NCBI GenBank assembly: GCA_015056795.1
Contig: SVFO01000029.1
Location: 1 to 48,731, forward strand
Direction of reading: 5' to 3'
Source of the DNA: Lachnospiraceae bacterium
GTDB lineage: Bacteria > Bacillota > Clostridia > Lachnospirales > Lachnospiraceae
Length of the DNA: 48,731 nucleotides
In this document: one piece after another, positions 1-8,407 of the stretch
Position numbering within the stretch: position 1 is the first letter of the stretch
Layout of the letters: every line of letters begins with the position of its first letter
Program-made: the position numbers and the translations under genes
Notes under the pieces: generated by a model
Databases searched by the model: none
What the model was told of the DNA's origin: nothing
What the model saw: only the letters and a program-made list of their open reading frames with translations

Positions 1-60
1 TTTATTTCCAGCAACAAACACCTTCTGGCTTTGTATCCTCCCCGTATGCCTTCTGGTCAT
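1..60 (-). CDS. possible start of a further gene, cut by the window edge
   Basis: Reading leftward, an ATG at position 60 opens a frame of 20 codons (beginning MTRRHTGRIQ) that has no stop before the window ends. A purine-rich AAGGAAG lies about 6 bases upstream. It begins 76 bases after the larC stop codon on the same strand, so it could be the next gene of the lar operon. Twenty codons are too few to recognise a family, and an overlapping frame from another ATG stops within the same stretch. The call is weak. Confidence 0.25.
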   Translation of the reverse strand, partial: MTRRHTGRIQSQKVFVAGNK

Positions 61-136
61 ACATACTTCCTTCTAGGCCATGAAATCTTCGGCTTCCATT
101 CAGGCTACCGCTTTTTCATGTCAAACCATGTTATGC

Positions 137-1492
137 CTACTCATCGGCATCTTGTGCCAAGGCCCTAGCCTCCCAAAGACTGATGCCCTGCTTGCGTGCA
201 ATGCTCGCCAAGTCTTCAAACTCAAGCTTCTTTCGCATGACGCCATAACCCTCGGACGTCTTTTGATGAATGTCTCCGCAAGGCGTAGAAACCATGTCAA
301 AGCTTCTGTCCAAGACGTAACGCTTCATGGCACATTCCCGAATTCCAATGGTAGTCGTGTACTTGAAAATGGTTTTCACGATTTTTTCCTTGGTTCCCTC
401 CGTGCAAAGCACGCGGATCAGGATGCCGGGTCGATTTTTCTTCATGCCGATGGGAATGGTATAGACATCCCTTGCGCCTGCTTCAAACAAGCGCTCCATG
501 GCAAAGCCTACCTCTTCACCGGTCATGTCGTCCACGTTACAGCTGAGTTCAAAAACATCCTCGTCGCCAAACTGCTTTTCGCAGCTCCCGCCATGAGCTT
601 CCTGCACCTCAAAACCTTCCTGTACCTTAAGAACTTCCGGCGCCTTAAGACCTTCCGGCCTGGCGGCCGTTCCACTCATGTCATCTCCCAGGATGGCCCT
701 GACGCAGTTTGCCGCCTCAAAGTCTTTTTTACCCATGCCATAGCCAATGCTCTGAACCTGCATTACGGGCATGGAACCAAACCTCGTGGCAAAGTGCTTA
801 AGGAGTGCCGCACCCGTAGGCGTGCAGAGCTCTCCGCGAATGGCTCCCCCATAGATTGGCACGTCCTTCAGGATGTAGGCCGTTGCAGGAGCCGGCACCG
901 GAAGGATGCCATGTGCACAATGCACCTGGCCACTCCCCACGTGAACGGGAGAAACAACAATTTCATTCGGCGCGAGTTTATCTAGTAAAAGGCAAACCGC
1001 CACTACGTCTGCAATGGCGTCCATGGTTCCAACTTCGTGAAAATGAATCTCTGTCACGGGCTTTCCGTGCGCGTGACTCTCCGCCTCCGCAATCAGGCCA
1101 TACACTGCCATAACGTCATCCGCTACCTTGGCGGGCAGGTTCAGATGCTCCCGCACAATATGCTCCACGTCGTGAAGGGAGGTATGGTGGTGGTGGTGAT
1201 GGTGCTCATGATGGTCATGCTCATGATGGTCATGGTCATGGTGGTCATGCTCATGGTGGTCATGCTCATGGTGATCGTGGCTTTCTTCCTCCTCGCCGTG
1301 CACGGTCACGGACATATGCGTCCCCGTGATCCCGCATTTTACGGAAGGCTCCGCGCGATACTCCACCCCAGGAATCTGCAAAGCGTTCAACTCTGCCACA
1401 AATGCTTTAGGATCCGGCAATAACTCCAAAAGTGCTGCCGTTAACATGTCACCTGCGGCGCCCATGCCGCAATCCAAATATAATTTTTTCAT
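137..1492 (-). CDS. larC: LarC, nickel insertion protein for the nickel-pincer cofactor
   Basis: LarC inserts Ni into pyridinium-3,5-bisthiocarboxylic acid mononucleotide in a CTP-dependent cytoplasmic reaction, the last step in making the cofactor of LarA-type racemases. The 451-residue product has the family N-terminus (MKKLYLDCGMGAAGDM) and the C-terminal LarC region in one frame; Lactobacillus plantarum joins larC1 and larC2 by a frameshift, which is not needed here. Residues 72-103 are a His-rich stretch with 22 His in 32 residues alternating with Asp and Glu, probably a Ni-binding or storage segment. I chose the ATG at 1492 because GGAGGG lies 6 bases upstream; an in-frame ATG 33 bases earlier has no comparable site. 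It is the third gene of larE-larB-larC, 105 bases after larB. Confidence 0.93.
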   Translation of the reverse strand: MKKLYLDCGMGAAGDMLTAALLELLPDPKAFVAELNALQIPGVEYRAEPSVKCGITGTHMSVTVHGEEEESHDHHEHDHHEHDHHDHDHHEHDHHEHHHHHHHTSLHDVEHIVREHLNLPAKVADDVMAVYGLIAEAESHAHGKPVTEIHFHEVGTMDAIADVVAVCLLLDKLAPNEIVVSPVHVGSGQVHCAHGILPVPAPATAYILKDVPIYGGAIRGELCTPTGAALLKHFATRFGSMPVMQVQSIGYGMGKKDFEAANCVRAILGDDMSGTAARPEGLKAPEVLKVQEGFEVQEAHGGSCEKQFGDEDVFELSCNVDDMTGEEVGFAMERLFEAGARDVYTIPIGMKKNRPGILIRVLCTEGTKEKIVKTIFKYTTTIGIRECAMKRYVLDRSFDMVSTPCGDIHQKTSEGYGVMRKKLEFEDLASIARKQGISLWEARALAQDADE

Positions 1493-1597
1493 AGAAGCCC
1501 TCCATGATTCATTTGTTATTGTCATCGGGTTACGTTATCATTTCAAAATCTTTTCAAAATCGCTTAAGGCTCAGGGCTTACGCCGCTTTGCCGTTAT

Positions 1598-2356
1598 TTA
1601 CCTGTCCTTCATTTTGGGATGATTGATCATACTTGCAAGATATCCCGCGCCAAAACCATTGTCGATATTGACCACGGAAACGCCGCTGGCACAGGAATTC
1701 AGCATGGACAAAAGCGCCGACAATCCGTGGAAGGATGCGCCATAGCCTACGCTGGTCGGCACGGCGATCACGGGGCAATCCGCAAGGCCTCCGATGACGC
1801 TGGCAAGGGCCCCCTCCATTCCGGCAATGGCAATAATGACGTTGGCGCTCATGATGTCATCCAAATGCGCCAGCGTGCGATGGAGTCCGGCAACGCCCAC
1901 GTCATAGAGCCGCACCACTTCATTTCCAAGAACCGTGGCCGTAACGGCTGCCTCTTCCGCCACAGGTACATCGCTGGTACCACCCGTCGCCACTACGATC
2001 TTTCCAAGGCCATCCGCCTTTGGCATCTCGCCGATGACGCCGCACCGCGCCGTTTCAAAATATTGCATTTCGTGCGCTTTCGCAACAACCTCCGCACTCT
2101 CCTTTGACAATCTCGTAATCAGAATGGTATTTTGTCCGTTCTGAAGCATTGCATCCGAGATGCCAATGATCTGTTGCGGCGTTTTTCCCGCGCCGTAGAT
2201 CACCTCCGCAACGCCCTGGCGAAGCTTTCTGTGCATGTCCACCTTCGCATAACCAATGTCTTCAAAGGGCTTTTTCTTCAACTCCAAAAGTGCATCCTCG
2301 ACGGATACGGACCCATTCTTAATCCCCTCTAATAAGCTGCGAATGTCCTCGTTCAT
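1598..2356 (-). CDS. larB: LarB, pyridinium-3,5-biscarboxylic acid mononucleotide synthase
   Basis: LarB carboxylates and hydrolyses nicotinic acid adenine dinucleotide to give pyridinium-3,5-biscarboxylic acid mononucleotide, the first step of the nickel-pincer pathway. The 252-residue protein has a short helical N-terminal part followed by a PurE/AIR-carboxylase-like domain containing glycine-rich segments such as VVATGGTSDVPVAEEA and IAIAGMEGALASVIGGL, typical of LarB. The start at 2356 is preceded by GGAGGAG four bases upstream; the frame stays open for 28 more codons but lacks a better site. It lies between larE (112 bases upstream) and larC on the same strand, and this gene order supports the assignment. 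Confidence 0.93.
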   Translation of the reverse strand: MNEDIRSLLEGIKNGSVSVEDALLELKKKPFEDIGYAKVDMHRKLRQGVAEVIYGAGKTPQQIIGISDAMLQNGQNTILITRLSKESAEVVAKAHEMQYFETARCGVIGEMPKADGLGKIVVATGGTSDVPVAEEAAVTATVLGNEVVRLYDVGVAGLHRTLAHLDDIMSANVIIAIAGMEGALASVIGGLADCPVIAVPTSVGYGASFHGLSALLSMLNSCASGVSVVNIDNGFGAGYLASMINHPKMKDR

Positions 2357-2468
2357 TCCACTCCTCCTGACTTCTTCCGAAAGCCGTATTCCCTTTCCTA
2401 TTGCAAACGGCGGCTCCTTTAGTTTCTCTGACATCCTCAATTACTGCCATGTATCGCTTTATGGCACG

Positions 2469-3215
2469 CTACCCTCTGACTTCCAGATCCAGGGAAACCG
2501 TCACGTAATAATTTCTAAGCTCTTCCAGGATTTCTGCCCGGTGCTTCACCAGCATATCCCACTGCGCCTCAGGCAGCTGAATCCTGGCATGTCCCTCCCT
2601 GGAGCGGACGCGGAAATCCGTAAATCCCAAAGAAAACAGATACCCTTCCACAGCCTCCGTTGCCGCCAGTTTCTCCTTAGTGATCCGCTCTCCCGTGGGA
2701 ATCCGCGTGGCAAGGCAGGCATAAGCCGGTTTATCCCAGGTAAAAAGCCCCGCCTCTTTGGAAAGCTCCCGGATCCGCGCCTTCGTAAGTCCGCACTCCC
2801 GAAGGGGCGAGCGCACGGAAAGCACCTTAAGCGCCTTCATTCCGGGCCGGTCTCCCGCATCATCCGATGCATTTGTCCCATCCAAAAGGACCTGATACCC
2901 ATCCTCCTTTGCCGCATTCCAAATGGCGCCAAAAATGCCCTGCTTACAATAATAGCAACGGTTAGCAGGATTCTCCGCAACGCCCGGGATTTCCAATGCG
3001 CTGAGCCTTAATACCTTCACCTGAGCTCCAATTTCCTTTGCCAGCCTCATGGCATCCTCAAATTCAAATTTAGGCTGAAACTCTGCCGCCACGTAATAAG
3101 CCCTGACCTCCTGCGCATACTGCTTCGCGGCATATAACAGATAAGAGGAATCCACGCCTCCCGAAAAGGCTATGGCAACCTTAGGATTTTGCCGAAAAAA
3201 TTCTTGTAATTCCAT
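2469..3215 (-). CDS. larE: LarE, ATP-dependent sulfur transferase of the nickel-pincer pathway
   Basis: LarE activates the substrate carboxylates by adenylation and transfers sulfur to them, making the bisthiocarboxylate that holds nickel. The PP-loop SGGVDSS is at residues 18-24, an RCYYCK motif at 86-91, and a cysteine sits in DKPAYACLATRIPTG near residue 167. Cysteines in that last segment are the sulfur donor, or bind an Fe-S cluster, in characterised LarE proteins; which applies here cannot be told by reading. The length is 248 residues from the ATG at 3215 (GGGAG 8-9 bases upstream). An alternative ATG at 3242, with GGAGAG upstream, would add nine residues. First gene of the operon; no larA is visible in the window. 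Confidence 0.93.
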   Translation of the reverse strand: MELQEFFRQNPKVAIAFSGGVDSSYLLYAAKQYAQEVRAYYVAAEFQPKFEFEDAMRLAKEIGAQVKVLRLSALEIPGVAENPANRCYYCKQGIFGAIWNAAKEDGYQVLLDGTNASDDAGDRPGMKALKVLSVRSPLRECGLTKARIRELSKEAGLFTWDKPAYACLATRIPTGERITKEKLAATEAVEGYLFSLGFTDFRVRSREGHARIQLPEAQWDMLVKHRAEILEELRNYYVTVSLDLEVRG

Positions 3216-3496
3216 GTCTTCCGCTCCCTTTCCGACATTCATAATTTCTCTCCGAAAACACAAAAAGCACACTTCGCCCTGCTTCTGCGGGTTCGTGCGC
3301 CTTCTGACATACGATTTCTCTATGGATAACTCATCAATGATCACTGAAATACTACAATCCGTTATTTTTGCTCCGTCAAATCCCCCTTGCAATGCTTCTG
3401 CACTGCGAGCGCGGCTTCCTACCGCCATTTTTCGTGCACGTCGGCACGTCCTTCATTTCATTCGGGATCTGCAAATGATTTCATGATTCTCAGTTT

Positions 3497-3525
3497 ATTA
3501 TACAGGAAGCCGCGGCTTCTGGCAA
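3497..3525 (-). promoter_or_regulatory. promoter of the lar operon with a palindrome in the spacer
   Basis: On the minus strand TTGCCA (3525-3520) and TATAAT (3502-3497) are separated by exactly 17 bases. The spacer contains the perfect 14-base palindrome GAAGCCGCGGCTTC (3506-3519), placed where a repressor or a MerR-type spacer-bending activator could act. The first plausible larE start is about 250 bases downstream, so the leader is long. Nothing in it matched a nickel or cobalt riboswitch I know. Confidence 0.7.
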
Positions 3526-3586
3526 GGTTTTATTCATCTATGGGCAGGGTATTTTCATTGAAAACAGTCGCTACATACAGAGAAAA

Positions 3587-3988
3587 TTGTTAACGCAGTT
3601 GATCTACAGCAAAATTAATGACATCTATTCGATCAGCAGGGAGCAGTTCAAAAAGGCTTTGGAAACATATCACATGTTTGCGACTCTGTATGAGCTGCGA
3701 AATGAGTTTTTCGAGATAATATACTCTAAAAATCCAAATGGCCTGCAAGGATTGTTACGCAAAATTCGTGATTTAAACATAGCCGAACTGAACACCTATG
3801 CCAATGGAATCTCCAAAGACATTGAAGCCGTAAAGAACGGGATTATGCTTGCGTATAACAACGGTTTGGCAGAAGGCAGCGTGAACAAAATAAAGGTTGT
3901 TAAGCGAATCATGTACGGCAGAAACAGCTTTGATTTGCCGAAGGCAAAAGTCCTTTTATGTGAGAACATTCGATGTGGTATCAACTAA
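3587..3988 (+). pseudogene. C-terminal remnant of an ISL3-family (IS204/IS1001/IS1096/IS1165) transposase
   Basis: The 133 residues match the C-terminal part of ISL3-type DDE transposases, ending in the characteristic NGLAEGSVNKIKVVKRIMYGR segment followed by a short tail. Full-length family members are around 400-550 residues, so the catalytic N-terminal two-thirds is missing. The first codon is TTG without a ribosome binding site, and the frame remains open upstream without transposase-like sequence. I saw no terminal inverted repeat. It is a dead insertion-sequence fragment whose 5' end abuts the lar promoter. Confidence 0.8.
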
Positions 3989-4028
3989 GCATGGAAAGAA
4001 CGAGCGATGTGTTAAACTACAAGATTTT

Positions 4029-4262
4029 ATGATTAATGAAAAAGATAAAGAAACAGCAGAAAAGTTCGATTTTGAACTTCATATGCTTATGATAAAAAAT
4101 GATACTTTTGACAGAATCACTGATATAATGGCTAAGACCGTAGAGGGATTGGAGAATTTATCAAGCGGACAAAGGTTTCGTGAAAATGCATGTTATACTT
4201 TTTGTTATCAAAATACTTACGATAACATTTTCGATACCTTAAAAAATTATAACCTAAAATAG
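4029..4262 (+). CDS. small hypothetical protein
   Basis: An open frame of 77 residues (starting MINEKDKETAEKFDFELHML) follows the transposase remnant. It is charged, with no signal peptide or membrane segment, and resembles no family I know. There is no convincing ribosome binding site before the ATG, so it may be part of a decayed gene carried with the insertion sequence rather than an expressed protein. Confidence 0.35.
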   Translation: MINEKDKETAEKFDFELHMLMIKNDTFDRITDIMAKTVEGLENLSSGQRFRENACYTFCYQNTYDNIFDTLKNYNLK

Positions 4263-4271
4263 TATACCGCT

Positions 4272-4302
4272 TGGTGCCACTGGGGACAGTCCTCGGTGGC
4301 AA
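4272..4302. repeat. single REP-like palindrome with GGGGACAGTCCTC core
   Basis: GCCAC and GTGGC bracket a GGGGAC/GTCCTC core, forming one imperfect hairpin. The layout resembles the GGGACGGTTCTC elements at 30187-30327, though the core has diverged. It lies between the small orphan ORF and the terminator at 4398. Confidence 0.4.
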
Positions 4303-4397
4303 AATTATCTGTAGTGGCTAAAGCCTTACGCAAGTATGCTTTTGCTAGTCTGCGTGAACTACATTGATGATAACAATTTATCGAAAAATATTGCGAC

Positions 4398-4436
4398 AAA
4401 AACCGCCATTTCTGAGAAGTAAGAGATGGCGGTTTT
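4398..4436 (-). terminator. intrinsic terminator, probably bidirectional
   Basis: A stem of AAAACCGCCAT with AGATGGCGGTTTT encloses about 10-12 bases. On the minus strand it ends in TTTTTG. It is downstream of the lipoprotein gene ending at 4496 and could also stop transcripts arriving from the left. Confidence 0.75.
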
Positions 4437-4495
4437 GAGGTCTTACATTAGATGTTCCAAAAAGAACCCCTGTGGCATCTTATCAGTTTCCTTTA

Positions 4496-5854
4496 TCAGA
4501 ATCTTCCTGGCAAGTAGTATAAAGCATGCATACAAACGACATCATGTAATTTTTCACCGTGATAAGTAAGTTCATACTGAACATACTCCACAAACCCGTT
4601 CCCATGGTCTTTTGTTACGCCAATCATGTATGCGCGCCCCCTTTCACAATAATACTTTGGCAAAAGATCATACGCCTCTTCCGTTGATTCATCTTCCGTT
4701 AATTCATCTTCCGGTGCCTCATCCCCAACTATGTCTATCCCTCCAAACTTCTCGTAACTTCTAATGACATCATACTTTAACATGGTACATGCTTCTGATG
4801 CTCCTCCGCCGACAGACTTTTGAGGGCACAGACGCTTTCCTAATTGATCAGTTAACAATACTATTCTGGCTGGCACGTATACCGCCTTATATTTTTCGCT
4901 GGCATCGTATTCATAGGTATCTGCAATTAACTTCTTTTCTTCATATTCTACAAAATACCTGTCGGTTGCCTTTTGAAGGAAACCGTCTTTCCCATACTGA
5001 TATTCCGTCGTGTACCAATCATCCTTTGCCGGATCTTCAAGCCGTCTTACTTTATCACTGATACAATTTCCGTTCGCATTATACTTATATTCTTCGTACA
5101 GATCATCTCCGTGATATACATTAATCAATTTCCCTTCGTCATCGTAAGTTGCGCGGTCAATTCTTTCAAAAGGTTCATCGTGTTGATAATCCGTAAGATG
5201 AACTGTAATTGTTGTTAGTCTGCCTGCACCATCATATTGATAACTAGAATCTTGCAGATAACGATAAGCTTCTGTTGAATAATCTGGCTTGAATGCCTCA
5301 TAATTATAGTGATTCTCCTTGTCCCATTCCAATGAATTATTTGCGTATGTAAGCCTGTCTCGATTGTCATAAATACTTAAAAATCCTTCCTCGGGAAACC
5401 ATCCGTCTAAGTCAAAAAACAAAATGGCGCTTTTTCCATTATGCTTTTCTACAGCTTCCAATACCCTATTCTTAACGCCGTTAAATTCATCGTCATCAAG
5501 AAAAACTTCGTCACTTTCTTCAGACTTGCATTCTGCCATAATGCGCAAAATTCTAAGATTGTTCTCTAGTCCATCTTCAATGTTGGTAATCTTTCCCGCA
5601 AGAAGTTTTTCTGCCTCCGTGAATCTTTTTTCCTTATCTTCAATGTCCAGCAAAAGATCTGTTTCTGACTTAGGCTGCTCGCTCTCCTGATTGCTTGGTG
5701 TTTGGTCGCTTTCCGCCAAAACCGAACTAATTGTTACCTCCTCATTTGTACCAGCAGAATTGGAAACAGTACCTTGTCCTTGTCCGCAACCAGTCAACAA
5801 TGTCAATAAAAGCATTGGCAACGCAATTTTCAATTTGATTCTCTTAAATTTCAT
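4496..5854 (-). CDS. secreted lipoprotein with RHS/YD-like repeats
   Basis: The 452-residue product begins with a lipoprotein signal peptide: a basic start, a hydrophobic core, and the lipobox LLTGC near residue 22. A low-complexity Ser/Glu/Gln linker follows. The middle contains at least five degenerate YD repeats of the YxYDxxGRLTxI type, for example YQYDGAGRLTTI, ATYDDEGKLINV and YKYNANGNCISD, as in RHS and wall-associated proteins but without an RHS core or toxin domain. The C-terminal part has no family I recognise. It is monocistronic, with a terminator downstream. The start at 5854 was chosen because the signal peptide follows directly and a G-rich site lies upstream. It is probably anchored outside the membrane; its function is unknown. 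Confidence 0.75.
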   Translation of the reverse strand: MKFKRIKLKIALPMLLLTLLTGCGQGQGTVSNSAGTNEEVTISSVLAESDQTPSNQESEQPKSETDLLLDIEDKEKRFTEAEKLLAGKITNIEDGLENNLRILRIMAECKSEESDEVFLDDDEFNGVKNRVLEAVEKHNGKSAILFFDLDGWFPEEGFLSIYDNRDRLTYANNSLEWDKENHYNYEAFKPDYSTEAYRYLQDSSYQYDGAGRLTTITVHLTDYQHDEPFERIDRATYDDEGKLINVYHGDDLYEEYKYNANGNCISDKVRRLEDPAKDDWYTTEYQYGKDGFLQKATDRYFVEYEEKKLIADTYEYDASEKYKAVYVPARIVLLTDQLGKRLCPQKSVGGGASEACTMLKYDVIRSYEKFGGIDIVGDEAPEDELTEDESTEEAYDLLPKYYCERGRAYMIGVTKDHGNGFVEYVQYELTYHGEKLHDVVCMHALYYLPGRF

Positions 5855-5869
5855 ACACTCAACCCCCAT

Positions 5870-6393
5870 CTCATATTTTTACCATTTCTTTTCATGCGGA
5901 TGGATCACCTTTCTCAATGCAAACAGTCTGCCCTTATTTGTCCCGCAAGGCAGACATTTTGGGACGGCTGTGCTAAAATGATTCTGAGATTGCCGGGCAG
6001 ACTGTGGGAAATGACTGATAAGCCATATAATATAAGGCTTTGTGCCATTTGAACGAGGTAAAGTTCCTAAGACTTGTTTTTTCGGAAAAACACCTCAAAA
6101 CATATGTCCCGAAGAGTCTAGTTTAAAAGACGTCGAACATTAGTATATTAAAATTCCATAAACTCCTTGTATCTGCTTTGAAGATATGCTAAAGTATTCT
6201 CAAAGCAGATTTTCTTCTATTCTCATTTGTCCCGTTCAAATCTAATTTCAGGAAATCCTTGCTTTTCCCAACTTTTATACAACTGACGGAGATCTTGGAA
6301 GGATTTGACTGGGGGCGCCTTTCCTTTTGATTTCGCAGTTGTAAAACGCTGTAATTTTGTAACTATTTCAATTTAGGAAAGGAGCATTTGCAC
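5870..6393. other. intergenic region with inverted repeats, no gene seen
   Basis: This 524-base stretch between divergent genes holds no credible coding frame. Visible structures are a GTCCC/GGGAC inverted pair near 5940-5965 and a perfect 11-base inverted repeat at 6171-6210 (ATCTGCTTTGA with TCAAAGCAGAT, 18-base loop) followed by a T-rich stretch, which looks like an orphan rightward terminator. A weak TTGACT near 6307 could serve the nuclease gene. Confidence 0.5.
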
Positions 6394-7620
6394 ATGGGGT
6401 ATGTCAGAAAAGAAACAACTGGGGAGGAGAGGCGGATCCTCGGCAGGGAGATCTTTCCGCCGATGGACCGACTGAAACTGCCGGAGGCGCTGCGGTGTGA
6501 AAGACTGCGACAGGAGGTCATGGAGGATATTTCAAGAAATCCGGAGATGCTTCAACGCTATCGGGAAATGAGGCCAGAGGATCGGGAGATGCTGATGGAG
6601 TTTTTCATGGGCAACCGGGGGCTCAATATTCTGTATGATCCGTTTTTCAAAAAGATCATGAATCAGGAGCGGTTGGAAAGATTTCTGTCACAGGTGATGG
6701 GACAAGAGGTAAGTATCGTAAGGATCCTGCCGCCGGAATCGGTGCGCCATAGTGAGGAGGGCTCCGTCATGATCATGGACATGATCGTGAAGCTGTCGGA
6801 CGGTTCTTACGTGGATCTGGAGATCCAGCGGATCTCCGTCAAATTTCCCTTCGAGCGGGCGGTATGCTATGCTTCCGACATGGTTGTACGGCAATATGAA
6901 CAGCTAAAGCATGAACAAAAACAGGCACAGAGGGAATGGCGGGAATGGAACGAGGAACGGGGAAAGGGACTGCAGACAAATGAACCGGAACCCAAAGTGG
7001 AATTCAACTACCAGAGCATCCGGCCAGTGCATGTGATCGTTATTATGAATAGCAGCACGAGGAAATTCAGGGAGTTTGAGGAGAATTACATTCACAGGAC
7101 GGCGGACTTCATGGAGTTTGACACTGGGCTCAGAGAACGGGCAATCCAAAAGTTTATCTTTGTTTCCCTTGATATTTTCCGCAGGATACGGGATAATAAG
7201 ATAGAGACAAAGATGACAGAGCTTGAAGCATGGATGTATTTTCTTGCCTCTGACAGACCGGAGGACATCACAAGACTGATAAATGAGTATCCGGAATTTG
7301 AGGAGGCGTATCTGGAAATCAATCAGTTTCGCAGGAAGCCGGAGGAGATGATGAGTATGATTTCTGAAGCGATCAGGATATTGGATGAGGGGGACGCAAA
7401 ATTGCAGATTGAAATGCTTCACGAGGAACTGGACCAGGCCATTAAAGAGAAGGATGACGCCATTAAAGAGAAGGACGATGCAATTAAAGCAAAAGAGCAG
7501 ATACAAGCTCTCAGTCAAAGGCAGGGAAAAGAGCTGGTCGAAATAAGGGAAGCCAATAAGCAAAAGGACGATTTGATCGAGGAACTAAAACGGCAGATTG
7601 AACATTTGAAAAGAATGTAG
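6394..7620 (+). CDS. Rpn / PD-(D/E)XK nuclease family 'transposase'
   Basis: The 408-residue protein belongs to the PD-(D/E)XK nuclease group often annotated as Rpn family recombination-promoting nuclease or putative transposase. The phrase ILYDPFFKKIM precedes the core, and the catalytic signature is Asp129 in IMDMIVKLSDG followed by the ExQ of DLEIQR (Glu143-Gln145). The last 60 residues are a predicted coiled coil with IKEKDDA repeats. The ATG at 6394 lies 9 bases after AAGGAG; an upstream in-frame TTG at 6388 sits too close. Family members are DNA endonucleases that raise recombination in E. coli; a true transposition role is unproven. A terminator follows, with a serine recombinase convergent to it. 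Confidence 0.8.
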   Translation: MGYVRKETTGEERRILGREIFPPMDRLKLPEALRCERLRQEVMEDISRNPEMLQRYREMRPEDREMLMEFFMGNRGLNILYDPFFKKIMNQERLERFLSQVMGQEVSIVRILPPESVRHSEEGSVMIMDMIVKLSDGSYVDLEIQRISVKFPFERAVCYASDMVVRQYEQLKHEQKQAQREWREWNEERGKGLQTNEPEPKVEFNYQSIRPVHVIVIMNSSTRKFREFEENYIHRTADFMEFDTGLRERAIQKFIFVSLDIFRRIRDNKIETKMTELEAWMYFLASDRPEDITRLINEYPEFEEAYLEINQFRRKPEEMMSMISEAIRILDEGDAKLQIEMLHEELDQAIKEKDDAIKEKDDAIKAKEQIQALSQRQGKELVEIREANKQKDDLIEELKRQIEHLKRM

Positions 7621-7631
7621 GATAGAGTATG

Positions 7632-7669
7632 AAAAAGAGCGGGCGCCAAATCGCATGTCCGCTCTTTTA
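7632..7669. terminator. bidirectional terminator between convergent genes
   Basis: AAAAAGAGCGG and CCGCTCTTTTA form an 11-base stem with runs of A and T on both flanks, between the nuclease gene (ends 7620) and the recombinase gene (ends 7676). Confidence 0.85.
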
Positions 7670-7675
7670 TTCATC

Positions 7676-8287
7676 TCAGTCCCCATCTCCCCGGCTACGG
7701 AGTTCCAGGCAACGGCGGTAGAAGGTGGATTTACTTAGCCCCAGTTCGGAAGCACCTTCCCGTATCGTCAGCTCTCCTTTCTGCCAGCGCTGATAGCACT
7801 CCTCCAACTTCTCAGGAATCTCCCCCTTGCAAACTCCAAAATGTACGCCCCGCCGCTTAGCGGCTGCTATACCCTCGGCCTGACGCTGACGGATAAAGGC
7901 TCTCTCCGTTTCCGCTACATAAGCGAGAATCTGTAAAACCAAATCAGATACAAAAACACCCGTCAATCCTTCCTTTGTCGTATTGGTATTAAGGAGGGGC
8001 ATGTCAATTACTTCGACGTCCACCCTCTTTTCCCTTGTGAGAATTCTCCACTGTTCCAAAATTTCATTGTAATTCCGCCCCAGTCTGTCAATGCTCAATA
8101 TTACGACAAGATCCCCATCCTTTAGTTTGGAAAGCATTCTTTGATATGCCGGCCTTTCAAAATTTTTTCCAGATATTTTGTCCAAATAAATATTTTTTTC
8201 CGGGATTCCCAAAGCCTTCATGGCATCCATCTGCCTGTTAGGATTCTGATCTTTCGAGGATACTCTGACATAACCTATTTTTTTCAT
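7676..8287 (-). CDS. small serine recombinase (resolvase/invertase family)
   Basis: The 203-residue protein has the resolvase/invertase catalytic fold: YVRVSSKDQNPNRQ at the N-terminus with the likely nucleophile Ser10, LSIDRLGRNYNEI in the middle, and the E-helix region ERAFIRQRQAEGIAAAKRRG. A C-terminal helix-turn-helix (LTIREGASELGLSKSTFYRR) binds DNA. The length and domain order fit Hin/Gin/Tn3-resolvase proteins rather than large serine integrases. AGGAGG lies about 8 bases before the ATG. No res or inversion site pair was visible nearby, so the target is unknown. Confidence 0.88.
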   Translation of the reverse strand: MKKIGYVRVSSKDQNPNRQMDAMKALGIPEKNIYLDKISGKNFERPAYQRMLSKLKDGDLVVILSIDRLGRNYNEILEQWRILTREKRVDVEVIDMPLLNTNTTKEGLTGVFVSDLVLQILAYVAETERAFIRQRQAEGIAAAKRRGVHFGVCKGEIPEKLEECYQRWQKGELTIREGASELGLSKSTFYRRCLELRSRGDGD

Positions 8288-8322
8288 CTTTCATTTCCTC
8301 CTAAAACTTATTTGTCGTAAAT

Positions 8323-8361
8323 TAAAAAGAAACGAGCAGTTGCCATAACCCGCAACTGCTC
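8323..8361 (-). terminator. terminator of the MATE transporter gene
   Basis: On the minus strand GAGCAGTTGC and GCAACTGCTC form a 10-base stem around an 8-base loop, followed by GTTTCTTTTT. It lies 47 bases after the transporter stop codon. Confidence 0.85.
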
Positions 8362-8407
8362 AAAGCATGATTACCAATATTTTATTTCTTGATCCTGCGC
8401 GACATTT

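Noticed and set aside
80..985. 301-codon plus-strand frame opposite larC
   Set aside because: It is antisense to larC with no domain features; larC is supported by family motifs and operon context.
1187..1290. simple-sequence repeat of CAT/CAC-type triplets
   Set aside because: It is the coding sequence for the His-rich segment of LarC, so it is not reported as a separate repeat element.
3240..3490. NiCo riboswitch in the lar leader
   Set aside because: The leader is long, but I could not find the conserved four-way junction sequences of that riboswitch.
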